From Acanthochlamys bracteata (Eukaryota; Streptophyta; Magnoliopsida; Pandanales; Velloziaceae), in assembly GCA_019914995.1 (NCBI GenBank), contig CM034143.1, forward strand, positions 5,185,501 through 5,249,500: a DNA stretch of 64,000 nt. The letters are read 5' to 3'. A program made the position numbers and the translations under genes. Every line of letters begins with the position of its first letter. Position 1 is the first letter of the stretch. The notes below the pieces were generated by a model that saw only the letters and a list, made by a program, of their open reading frames with translations, was not told the DNA's origin and did not search any database. Shown here one piece after another: positions 36,701 to 47,191 of this stretch.

Positions 36701-37330
36701 TGACCTTCTTCCTTTTCTATCATGTTGTAATATGGAAATAGGTAACTTGAATTCATAACGGGAATGATTTGATTAATTCTTTTCTAATATTTTGGTTATT
36801 TTGGAATCAGAAAATTTTAGGATAAATTAATTTATAATTACAATGTTTATAAAACATTAGAAATTTGACATAGTGTAAATAGTTAAACAATAAATACAGA
36901 AAAGCATATCTTACAAAAATGAAAATTAAAAATTTTTAAAATATTTACTTACCAAGAACTTGTGTAGGTGTAGTGTCGTGCTAGTCTTGAACGGGTGCAG
37001 TTGCCTGAGGACATGATATATGTTTCTTCAAAAACTGCTGGTCTGTTGGATTTACTTAAAAAATATTTTTAACAAAAAAAATTTTCATATATTTTTAAAA
37101 ATAAATATAATTTTAAATATAAATAAATAAAAATTAAATATATATAAATTTAATTATATTTTAAATTCAATAGCGTTTGGGCTATTCAAATCTGAGATAA
37201 CAAAAATATCGTAGAAAATACAGCACCATTGAGAATACAAGGCATCGATCATAATAATTTGCCATCTGATATGAATAACGGCCATTAAAAAATAAAGCAA
37301 AAAAGAAAGTATTTTATTCATCGCCACCAC
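33743..37330. other. AT-rich spacer with a pyrimidine-rich promoter-like block
   Basis: About 34480-34870 is strongly pyrimidine-rich and ends CTTCAACAATGGC, an excellent plant start context, but the frame closes after four codons. No real gene follows. The remainder, including 35350-36120, has only short open frames without family resemblance. Confidence 0.4.
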
Positions 37331-38100
37331 CAGTAGGAGTGGCAATTTAGATTGGTGCGGATCAATTCATTTAATAATTTGATTATATTTATTTAATTCT
37401 AATTTAATTTATAAATTTATATAAATTAAAATTATCAACTCTAATCTAATATATCTATAACCGAATTGAATTGACTTATTTAATAATTAAAATTATAAAT
37501 TTTTATTCTATATTTTAATTTTGAGTGAATTATAATCAGTTCGAATGAATGTGAGGATTTTTTGTGAAGAGATTTTGTGAGTATCAGTCAAAAATTATAT
37601 TTTTTATTATCTTCATCAGTCTTTAAAATGTTGAAAGAATTGTATTATTTTTATTTTTAAAAAATATAGAATGATAGCTGAGATTTTATGATTATAAATA
37701 TATAGTAATATTTTCAATAAAAATTTTGATAAATATAGCTATTGATAAAATTTGGATACAACTCTTTTTATGAAATTCAAATTTCTTATTAAAAAAATAC
37801 CTATATAGTAATATTTTTTATAATACTAAATTTGTACTTTGCACTATTTTACGGTGAATTATAAATACAATATAATTATATTAATTTATAAATTAATATT
37901 ATTAATTTTTTTATTATCAATATTTTATTATACGGTAAGAAAAAATTATAATAAAGTTACTCCGACTACAATTCAGATTGGTGGATCAATTAAATCGACC
38001 TATTAATAACTTGATCAAATTTGTTCAATTTTAATTCAACTCATATATTTATATCAAAATTTTTAATCTAATACGTATTAAATGAGTCAATTTTAACTTA
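37331..38100 (+). repeat. Dispersed GGCAATT..GATTGG repeat family B, two partial copies
   Basis: A copy starts near 37335 with AGGAGTGGCAATTTAGATTG. A second begins near 37975 with ACAATTCAGATTGGTGGATC. Both continue with ATCAATT, TTAATAATTTGAT and TTTATAAATT-type words. An inverted copy ends at about 58700 (CAATCTGAATTGCCATCTC), and further partial matches occur at 45770-45950 and 59200-59355. The terminal GxGGTGGCAA-like word resembles plant hAT-type MITEs, but ends and target duplications are not resolved. Confidence 0.45.
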
Positions 38101-38189
38101 AGCAATGGAGCCTCCAATTCTGAAAATCATCAAAGGCTGGAGTCAGATGTCGTCTGATGTAGATACTGCAGTGGTTGGAGAAGGTGTTA

Positions 38190-40002
38190 GCTCGTGAAAT
38201 ATCAAGGTGTTGTGGTTTTTGGTGAAACTGGTATTGGAAAAATCACACAGCTTGTACAATATCTGTATGAAGACAGGTGCAGTAACAATTTTGAATCATT
38301 GGATACTTGGCCAAGGAGAGTGGCTGCCATGAGTATGGCAACTCAAGTCAGCAAAGAGGTGGAAACTCTATTAGGTGAAAAGGTGGGATATGTCATTCGA
38401 TTTAAGGATGTAACTGGTGCGAATACTTCGATAAAATATATGGCAGATGGGGTGCTTCTGGATGAAACCTTATCGATCCTGATCTTAATAATTAGCGAGT
38501 CGTTTCTTGGATGAAGTCCATGAGAGATATCTAAACACGTATATGCTGTTTGGTATACTAAACTCAGAGCCATGATTTGAAGCTCATTGTGACATCTGCC
38601 ATACTCAATGCTGAGAAGTTCTAAATATTTCTAAAGGTGCACAATCTTCGAGATCACTAGGCAAGAAGTTCCTGAGAAATGAGAATGTAATTTATAACAA
38701 AGCACCTTATGAAGATTATGTTGATGCTGCAGTCAACAAGGCAATGATGATTCATATAACCAATCCTCCAGGTTACATTCTCATTTTATGACATGACATG
38801 ATGAGATAAATGCAGCCTGCTGTTTGCATGCTGACAAAGTGAAGCAGCTGGCATCTTTGACAAGCAGAGCAGTCACTCAGCTCTCCATTCTGCTCTCAAT
38901 TGCCAGCTGATTTGTAACTGAGATATCCTGAAAATCCGCAGATGGTGTCCGGAAATTTTTTATTGCTACTAACATTACTAAAACTTTGCTTACAATTGAT
39001 GGAATCTTATATGTAAATGATTCTGGGTATGCTAAAACTAAGGTGTACAATCATAAGCTTCATATGAATGCTCTCCAAGTATTTCCGATTAGTAAGGCAT
39101 CTGCAGACCAGAGAAAAGGTCGTGCAGGTTGGAGTGCTCCTGGGACATGCTACCAACTACACCCTGAGTCTGGGTATCATCAAGAGATGTTGCAAAATCC
39201 AGTTCCCAATATTCCGAGAACAAACATGCAAATCTGGTTCTTGTACTCTCTAGGGATCGAGGATGTCTCGCATTTTGATTTTATGGATACCCCTCCATTA
39301 GGTAACTACATAGCTCCATGTATCAGTTACAGGCGCTTGGAGCTTTAAACAATGATCAAACTTGACACATTTAGGCTTGAAAATGGTAGACTTCCTTTGG
39401 ATCCAGCACTTGCCAAGATGTTGCTAATGGATGAAAACCTGCACTGTGTGGATGAGGTTCTGACTATTGTATCCATGCTTTCTGTGCATATATCTTTTTC
39501 TAGCCCTAAGCATCAGGTGGCCAAGAGTGATGCTGCTAGGGAAAGTTCTGTTTGCCCGAATCTGCTCACTCGACTCTCCTCATTATCTACAATCACTGGC
39601 AGGTCCATATTTACAGTGAGGATTGGTGTATCCGCCACATTTTACATGTAAGAAGGCTGAGGAAGGCCAGGGAAGTGAGTCCCAGCTCCTGGATATTCTT
39701 AAGACCCAGTAGCATCCCTCTCTCATCATGCAATATGAATTGAGATGTAGTAAGGAAGGCAATTTGTTTTGCATATTTTCGTAATGCTGCCAAGGGGAAG
39801 GGATTACTGGTGTAGTTTAATTGCCAGAATGGAACGCCATGCCATCTCCACCCAAGGAATCCACTTTATGGCCTTGAATGCTTGCCAGAGTATGTTGTGT
39901 ATCATGAACTTATTTTGTTAGAATGGAACGCCACTTCATGCCATCTCCATCCATGCAATGTCTACTGCTGTTGAGCCTCAGTGGCTAGCAGAGTTGGAAT
40001 GA
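38190..40002 (+). pseudogene. PRP16: Decayed PRP16/CUV-type DEAH-box splicing helicase copy, probably processed
   Basis: Fragments in shifting plus-strand frames follow the order of the PRP16 (DHX38, Arabidopsis CUV) helicase core. These include motif I as [10 protein letters not shown] (normally GETGSGKTTQ), [28 protein letters not shown] and [14 protein letters not shown]. They continue with LIVTSAILNAEKF, EDYVDAAVNKAMMIHITNPP, ALQVFPISKASADQRKGRAG, RTN, FDFMDTPPLG and PLDPALAKMLLMDENL. The tail carries [39 protein letters not shown] and [12 protein letters not shown]. The match continues at DNA level without introns, so a reverse-transcribed origin is likely. Stops (for example after ETL), frameshifts and a gap around motifs II-IV abolish function. 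The 5' end is truncated; weak similarity may begin near 38105. Identity is strong. Confidence 0.9.
39824..39956 (+). repeat. Internal templated duplication within the PRP16 pseudogene
   Basis: The word AGAATGGAACGCCA(CTT)CATGCCATCTCCA occurs at about 39825-39850 and again at about 39920-39950. In the helicase reading the second copy replaces the short segment normally between HELIL and MQC. It is a local duplication inside dead sequence. Confidence 0.7.
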
Positions 40003-42223
40003 AGTCTTCTGATGCATTTGTGATTAATTTCTGTTTTGATATCCTTTCTAGATTAATACACTGTTTAATGGTTGTCATCAATTTAGTCATCTATTGTATT
40101 GGTAGCAGTTTTAACTTGTAAGGACTTGTTTGTGGTATTCTTCTACTAACCTTACTTAGAGTCAATAGGTGATACAATGCCAAAAGAAACTTGACCTAAT
40201 GCGGGGCAGGAAATCCATTTAGAAGTCTTTTATGTTAGTGGTATTTAGTCAATGGTAAATGATTATAGTAGCACATGAATTACTTGTAATTTCTAATTGC
40301 ATATTGCTTTATACTAGGATATTGGCCTAAATTCTCAGACATAAATTGGGATATGGTAGACACTAGTTTTAGGATTTTAGCAAGTTTGGTGCTTCTGTAG
40401 TATTCGAAATGCAGTTCTTTGCCTTCATCTATTCGGAGATGTTAGTGGCATGGTTCTTCATTCTATTATCTATGCGAAATTTGATATCTCACAAGTGCTT
40501 GTCCATAAATCTGTCCTAGTTTATTTGATTTATTCGTACGTTGTTCACATTATTATTTATCTATAGAAAGTTTCTTGTGTGTCTAGAGAAGCCCAACATC
40601 TAGGAAAAATCATGGAAAACCAAGTAAAGAAATTGATGTTTTTAGAAATAAACTAGACAAACACTTATCTATAGTAAAAAGTTGCTGTTGTTTTATTCAA
40701 TTGTTTCTCTTTGATCTCTTTCTTGGAAGGCGTAACGAGAATATACTAGTGAATGTGTTGGGAATGTGTTATATGTTGCTGTTCAATTTCTTAACAGGAT
40801 TGGCAAGGAATAGGAAATGTTCTCATGTTTGATTCAACTTCTCTCTCACATCACATGTTCAAATGATGGATGCTTGAATTACTGATTTCGCCTAGCTACT
40901 TGCAGCAAAACCTAACACAGGAGCACAGCGAAAAGGATGAACTTCTGCATATTGCCTAGATATTCTCTAGAATTTGTTCAATCATACAACATAACATTAA
41001 AGGAACAAATATGGAAACGTTGGATTGATAATGTTGTTATCCTTTGAAAAGAACTAGGAACTAAAAGCACTTAAAAGATATATGCATCTCCCTCTTTAGA
41101 GTTTCAATTTCTAAAACTAGGAAGAGCCAATTATCACTTTATACTTTAGTTTCAATCAGGGAATTCAAAGTTTTCTTCATGTCTCTTTCTAGAGCTTCTG
41201 AGCTTGTGATTGGATGAATTATATTCTCTTGGTTTGCTAATACGCAACTTTGGCAAAAGAAACTATATCAATGGTATCTTTAAGACACTTAAGATTCCAT
41301 CAGTGATTTAATTTTAGCATCTAGGGCGTATTCTGTTATGCAATTTTAGCAAGTTCTGCTGGAAGAAAGAAAACAAACAACTCAACTACAATTCCAGATG
41401 TTATTTTCTATCTTCTATGTCAGAGATCTTAAGGATAAATTTGACTGACAGAATGCAGCTTTTTTTTATGCTGAATTCTTATGATAGTAATCGTAACTTG
41501 ATTAGTGTAAATGTTTTCCAGAATTTATTCTTGCAGTTTTTCTTTAAATACATATATTCACACATTTTTGTGATTTCTAACAGTTGTTATCTTTCGTAAG
41601 CAATGTGAAGAGAAGTGCTTGCTCTTTCCAGTTATAGCATTAGAGATACTAATTCAGATTTGTCGATGAAGAACTTGAACCAATAATTTGAGATATTTCT
41701 CTGTGCATCTTTTTAGAATTGATTGATCATTTCCTTTTTATAATTTACAACATTCGAATTCATATCAATGCTTATTTCAGAATCCTATCAATTAAAACTT
41801 AGCTAGAGTTTAGTTCTAAGCAATATTGGGTATAATTCATATATGAGACATGAATGAGATTCTGAAAAACTTTAGAAAGTTAAATGTTCTGGTCCCTGCT
41901 TCAAGGATGATTTTTTGACTCTGAGAACATCTAAGAAAAAAACGGTTGGAATGAAGTGTCCCAATCTTGCATGTGATTGGACACAACAACAGTATAGATT
42001 AAAGTTTCGCTTAAAATTCACCAATTTCAGCTACTCTCTTTTCTTTTTAAAATTTTCTTGTTCTTTTGTTTCAGTGATTCTATTCTTCTATTCTAATCTC
42101 AGATAAAAACACACCAACCTTCTATCCTGTTATATGCAGCTTAGTCCTTATTAATTTATCAATTTTATTTAAAAAGAATTTTAATTTGAAGCTATGCAAA
42201 ATAGATGTGGTAGAACTCATACT
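40003..42223. other. AT-rich spacer downstream of the pseudogene
   Basis: No gene was recognised over about 2.2 kb. Short open frames such as 41417-41599 have no resemblance to known families. Confidence 0.5.
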
Positions 42224-42503
42224 AAGGGTGTATTTTAAATATCCGTAACTGAATTTTGTAAAAGTAAAAAATATGAGGTGGAGTTGTGAAATTTAATTTT
42301 TGTGTTTCAATAATTTTTATAACTGAGTTAAAAATTGAAAGATAGAATTGCATTGGAATGTGTGCAAATAAAAAAGTTAAACCTGAAATTCTGTATGTGA
42401 AAGTAGAATTCATAAATTTTTTATGCAAATAAAATATATAAACTGTTCGTAATTCTAAATCCGATGAAAAAAAGTAGAACTACTGATGTTTAAAACATGC
42501 CTT
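42224..42503 (-). mobile_element. MITE family A copy (inverted)
   Basis: It begins AAGGGTGTATTTTAAAT and ends TGTTTAAAACATGCCTT, an imperfect terminal inverted repeat. TAACTGAATTTTGTAAAAGT near its left end is the reverse complement of the family phrase at 43265-43281, so it lies opposite to the 43018 copy. Confidence 0.65.
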
Positions 42504-43017
42504 AAAATACTAGTGTAATAATAAGATAGTCAACACATTTATTAACCTCACATGTTCAGCTCAAATATATGATATGAAATTGTTCTCACACTCATCCTCA
42601 TGCAGCATGGCAAAGCTCGGTCAGAGCTGGGCCTTCCACTCGCCTACACCCTTTTTAATCACTTGCCAATGCGTAGCTTAATAACCCACTCGATAATTTG
42701 TTCTGATACTATGTGACCATACAAATATTTAGACAAAATCCAACGTAAAATACTAATGTAATAGGTGAGGGTGCACACACTTAACAATCTCACGTGCCAA
42801 ACTCAAGTATCCAAGATCGGACTATTCTCACGCAAGCAACTTGTAGTATATATTTGCATTAAGATGAATCAGAGGAAGTTTTGAGTTCATTTTTTGGAAA
42901 ATAGATTAATTTTGCTTTGAAAATGATCTATACTATAGGCTTGTGGATCAGGAAATTTTTTTAGTTGTTCTATTTTTTGGGAAAAAAAAAGAACTTTTTG
43001 TGGTTTATAAAATATTA

Positions 43018-43309
43018 GGACGTGTTTCAAGTTAGTGGAACTCCAGTTTCTCCCACTAGAATTGGAGTTCCACCAACTTTTTATGTTTTAATTGCAAATA
43101 AAATTAGGAATTCAAGTTTCCAGTTCTACACAAATAGAACTTAAGTTTTACTACATTTCTCTTTTTGAATTCACTTCCAACTCATTTTAAGAATCAATTA
43201 AAATATAAAAACTAAACTCCACTTTCAACGTATTTTTTAAAAACTCTACTTTTTATTTTTTACTTTCATAAAACTCAGTTACGAAAATTTGAAAATTTGA
43301 AATACGTCC
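43018..43309 (+). mobile_element. MITE family A copy, best preserved, beside the DUF761 gene
   Basis: The terminal inverted repeat is GGACGTGTTTCAAGTT at the left and, read on the other strand, GGACGTATTTCAAATT at the right (14 of 16 match). The body includes CTCCAGTTTCTCCCACTAGA, AATTAAAATATAAAAACTAA and TTTCATAAAACTCAGTTACG. Length is about 290 bp with no coding capacity. The right end is 92 bp before the DUF761 ATG. The target duplication was not resolved. Confidence 0.75.
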
Positions 43310-43401
43310 GCAGAGAATGAAAGAAAAACAAGAAACCAAAGCGTATTCCTATAAATTCCAAGAGATGAGCAGCTGTGTCAATAAATAAGGCCAGAGGGAC
43401 G

Positions 43402-44058
43402 ATGGGACCTAAGTTCAGTTGCTGGACTACAATGGCTCACCAACTCTATGTGAAATCTCTGAGCCCTGCTGATAATTCTTCCGTGAATCCTCCATGCTCC
43501 AACTCAACCTCCTTGAAGATCAAAACCATCGTGCAAAGTTATTTCCTGAAGCAAGTGATGAGCCATCTAGTTCATGCTCTAGTGAAGGCGAAATCTAAGC
43601 TCGGTGATTTTCTTACCAAGAAGAGCTTCACTATCATCTACAACTTCAACTCGAAGAAGGGCTCTGCAGATAGCATCTACAACTTCACCTTGAAAAGGAA
43701 GCGGAAGGAGAAGAAGCTTCTGAAGTCTATCAAATGGTCTTCGTGCTATGTGATACCTTTGTCTGAGCTCTCTAGTATGGAAGGTTTCACCATGAGTCGC
43801 CGCCGCTATCCGTACTATGATGCAACATGGAACTCGATTATACCTACTGATGAATTCCAGGAAGAAGTTGATACAGAACTCTCAGGCTACCTTCAATGGC
43901 TTCAAGAGAAGGATATCGAGGCAACTGAGGCAGAAGATGGTTTGAGCGAGATCGACAGGCTTGCAGACTTGTTTATTGCTAGCTGCCATGAGAAGTTCAA
44001 GCTAGAGAAGCAGGAGTCGTACAGAAGATACCAAGAGATGCTTGCTAGAAGCTTGTGA
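43402..44058 (+). CDS. DUF761 domain (cotton fibre protein-like)
   Basis: An intronless gene of 218 residues. The ATG at 43402 (MGPKFSCWTTMAHQLYVKSL) was chosen as the first ATG in the open frame; the frame extends 5' only with a GTG. The middle is basic (TLKRKRKEKKLL at about 96-107). The C-terminus has an acidic run and then the DUF761 signature EIDRLADLFIASCHEKFKLE, followed by KQESYRRYQEMLARSL. DUF761 proteins are plant-specific, small and often stress- or development-linked, with no established biochemical role. A MITE family A element ends 92 bp upstream and may supply part of the promoter or leader. Family call is confident; function is unknown. Confidence 0.88.
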   Translation: MGPKFSCWTTMAHQLYVKSLSPADNSSVNPPCSNSTSLKIKTIVQSYFLKQVMSHLVHALVKAKSKLGDFLTKKSFTIIYNFNSKKGSADSIYNFTLKRKRKEKKLLKSIKWSSCYVIPLSELSSMEGFTMSRRRYPYYDATWNSIIPTDEFQEEVDTELSGYLQWLQEKDIEATEAEDGLSEIDRLADLFIASCHEKFKLEKQESYRRYQEMLARSL

Positions 44059-46595
44059 AGAATGTTACATACGTGTTAAAATGTTCTTCGAAATTGAACG
44101 AAATCGACAACTTTTAAACTGTGTTGTTAGTTTTCCTTCTTGATTTTAAGTTCTTATTAGAATGTCAGAGTCTTTTCACTGTTATATTTGAGGATGAATA
44201 TTATTGGAAGCAATGACTGAGTTCTTTATTGTTGTTGTAGTTGTTCCTGTGAAAAATAAACAAAAAATTTTCAAAAATTTCGAAGGATCTATTCCCTTGT
44301 CTTGTAAGCAAAAATGCAGGTATCTTCCATTCAAAAATTTAAACAAAATTTTTTCCCAAGTTCTTTTTCTTAAACTTGTTGCAGCAAATGCACCACAAAC
44401 ACGTCTGTGCTTGTAAATCACAGAGACATTTTTCCCGTTTCCAGTAAAAAACAAGAACTCCATTTAATGCTCTGATTTGGAAATCTAATTTGTAGCGAAG
44501 ATTGATTGATTATTAGCAACTGCTTTTGTCGAAGGGAAACTGTTTTATTTGTGGGCTAGAAAACAGTCAAATAAACTGCAGAATAAGGCAGAAATATGTC
44601 CATATACAAAATTTGCTTGGCTCTCTGTTTAGCCACAAAAAGCTATACAATGCATAGTTCATATGCAAACTTTGAGAATTTTGTGTGATTTTTTTTATCC
44701 ATTGCTGATTGCTAGGTAACAGAAAATTTGGGATGCAGTTGAATTTTTTTATCCATTATTATTTCCTTCTAAAGTGATTCTGTTTAGTTACACGCAGCTC
44801 ATTTTAAAGAATCTCAGAGAGCAGAGGCAGAGATCACAATATATGATCTGATATGCAAATTCAATTCGAAATTGTCTTATGAATTTGGATTTGTTTCAGA
44901 TTAATTCGATTCGATTCAATAAATTAAATAAGTTTCATCAATTTCAAATTGACTCAAAATTGATTCGTATAATTTATATAATTATTTATATATCACATAT
45001 TAACTAATAATTAAAAAATTCTTACAATAAAACTGAAATTACTAATTAATTTTTAATTTATCATACTTTGATTAATTTATAGCTTTATTAAAATTAAACT
45101 TTTGTTTATTATCTAGTCAACGCTAGTGAATACACCCATAGTCAATCCGAAGTAAATATTTTAAATTAGTTTTTGAGGAGGGGACGGATTTTATGAAACT
45201 TTGCCCTTACAAAATTTAATTGCTTGAGCGTCTCTTTTAACATTTTCGCCTTCAAATTTCTTTATCTTTTTTATAAAAATATATTTTCATTGTTTTGGAT
45301 GATTTTCGTTTTGTAATAATTTTCTATTTTCAAATCGAAAAGAGTTTGATAGCTTGAAAAAAATAAAGGAGCACTTAGTTTTACCCAAAAAAATTGAATT
45401 CCACAAAAAAAACACACTCTAAGTGAGTTTGAAAAACTTTATATGCTTCTTGTTAGTAATAATTTATTTTTTTAAACTCACTTTTAAACTCTATTTTTAA
45501 AAATATATTTTAAATTAAAAATTTACTTTCAATTTTATTTTTAATTAATTAAAAATATAAAAATTAAACTTATTTTAATAGTTATTTTAAGGTAATTTAT
45601 TTTTTATAACTCGTTTTGGTAAAGGAGGAGTGTCTAGTTTCAAGAACTCAAATAAAAAGTTAAGCATTTTCACTTTTTAAAGTTTTTTCCTTACCATAAA
45701 ATAAAAAAGCAAAAGTGAATTTTGAGAGAGTTCTATCAAATTATTCGCTACCTCTCTAACAGGATTGGTAATATAAATTAACAGATCAAATTTGGTTCGA
45801 CTTATTTAATATCCTAATCGAAGTTATTCATTACTAATCTAATCTATATATTTATATAGATCAAATTTATCAATATTAATTAAATCTATCTATTAATTGG
45901 ATCAAATTCAGGTGATCCATTTAATAATCATGATTATTAAAACAAAAATCATAAAATCTAACTCTTACCAATAATAGGTGAAAATTAATAAGTACTATAT
46001 TAGATCAAACTCCAAAATATCTAATTCAGTTTAGGGTTGTATTTTTTTGAATTGAAAGTGAGATATTAAATTATTGAAAAGTGAATTATTATAAATAGTG
46101 TCATTGAATAAGAGTTTAACATTTGTTGTCTTTCTTAGACATAAGTGATTTGAAAGTAAATTTTAATATTTTGTATAACTGAAAGTGGGCTAAAATTAAT
46201 TTTTTAGTTGAAGAAAGTGGATGAAAAGAAGGAAAAGAACGAGAGACCCTTACTTTTAGAGTGCAAGAAATTGTGATGAATTGTACTTGGAATTTAATTT
46301 TAATATATTTCAGTTTAATATTAAAATATTTTGATTTAAATTTAAAGTATGATGTTTATTTTGTCATTTAAACAGATGGCATGAACACAAGTAGAAATAT
46401 ATTTTACCCTAAAATATGTCTACTAAGGAGAATGTGCTATAAAAATTTCTTTGTTTTAATTTAAAAATAAAAAAATGATACGTAACAAAATTTATTTTAT
46501 ATAGATATACTTTTATGCGTATATAATATATAATTTTTATTACTTTCAAATTAAACTAACACAAATCTACTAAAATTACCTTTTAGAAAAATATT
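44059..46595. other. AT-rich spacer
   Basis: About 44059-44200 is the likely 3' UTR of the DUF761 gene. The rest is AT-rich with probable repeat relics: 45380-45625 resembles MITE family A weakly, and 45770-45950 resembles repeat family B. No gene was seen. Confidence 0.45.
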
Positions 46596-47191
46596 TTATT
46601 TTAACAATCCCACATAATCCAAATTGTACACATATAATGGAGTCGGACAATGGATACGAGCCAAAAATCTCGCAGTTCGAACTTCGATCATCAAAGCCCA
46701 TATAATTAGGCCTTCATATTCAAGCCCATACACTTGGGCCTTGTTCATGGTCATAAAACTAAAGCCCGTTTTAACAATCAATGATTGCATAAACACAAGA
46801 CACATATTGAAACCTCATGTTATCTGATTGCTAGAAATTCTGTGTTTTGTGTTTGAAGGGAAACACACGGACCTGTTCTCAGGGGCGAGGGTCCTCGCCG
46901 GAACTCAAACGCGAATCAACTGAATTGAATCCCCGCGCTCAATCTGCTTTTCAAGTACGCCATCTCTCGGCGGTGCTCTCGAATCTCCAACAAATTATTC
47001 AATTTTCTTCTTTTCTTCGGCGAATTCTCTCTTTCGACGTTCTCGAAAGCTTACAGATTGACAATCTGAGAAGTTTCGCGGTGGGGTTTGGCCAGATCTC
47101 GAGGTTTTTGGGTTTTGCGACCTCTTCGCTTTGGTTACAGGGAAACTTTAACTGATTTCTGCTTATTAATTGTTGATTTGTGGTGTTGGAG
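46596..47191 (+). promoter_or_regulatory. Promoter and 5' leader of the EMSY-LIKE gene
   Basis: AAGCCCATA, AAGCCCATAC and TTGGGCCTTG words (site II / AAGCCCA-type elements common in housekeeping plant promoters) occur at about 46695-46745. A GC-richer, CT-rich leader follows from about 46860 to the ATG at 47192. The transcription start is not fixed. Confidence 0.45.

Noticed and set aside
38986-39651. Candidate intact helicase gene from the longer open pieces
   Set aside because: Stops and frameshifts break the PRP16-like core, motif I is altered and the DEAH region is scrambled, so it is called a pseudogene.
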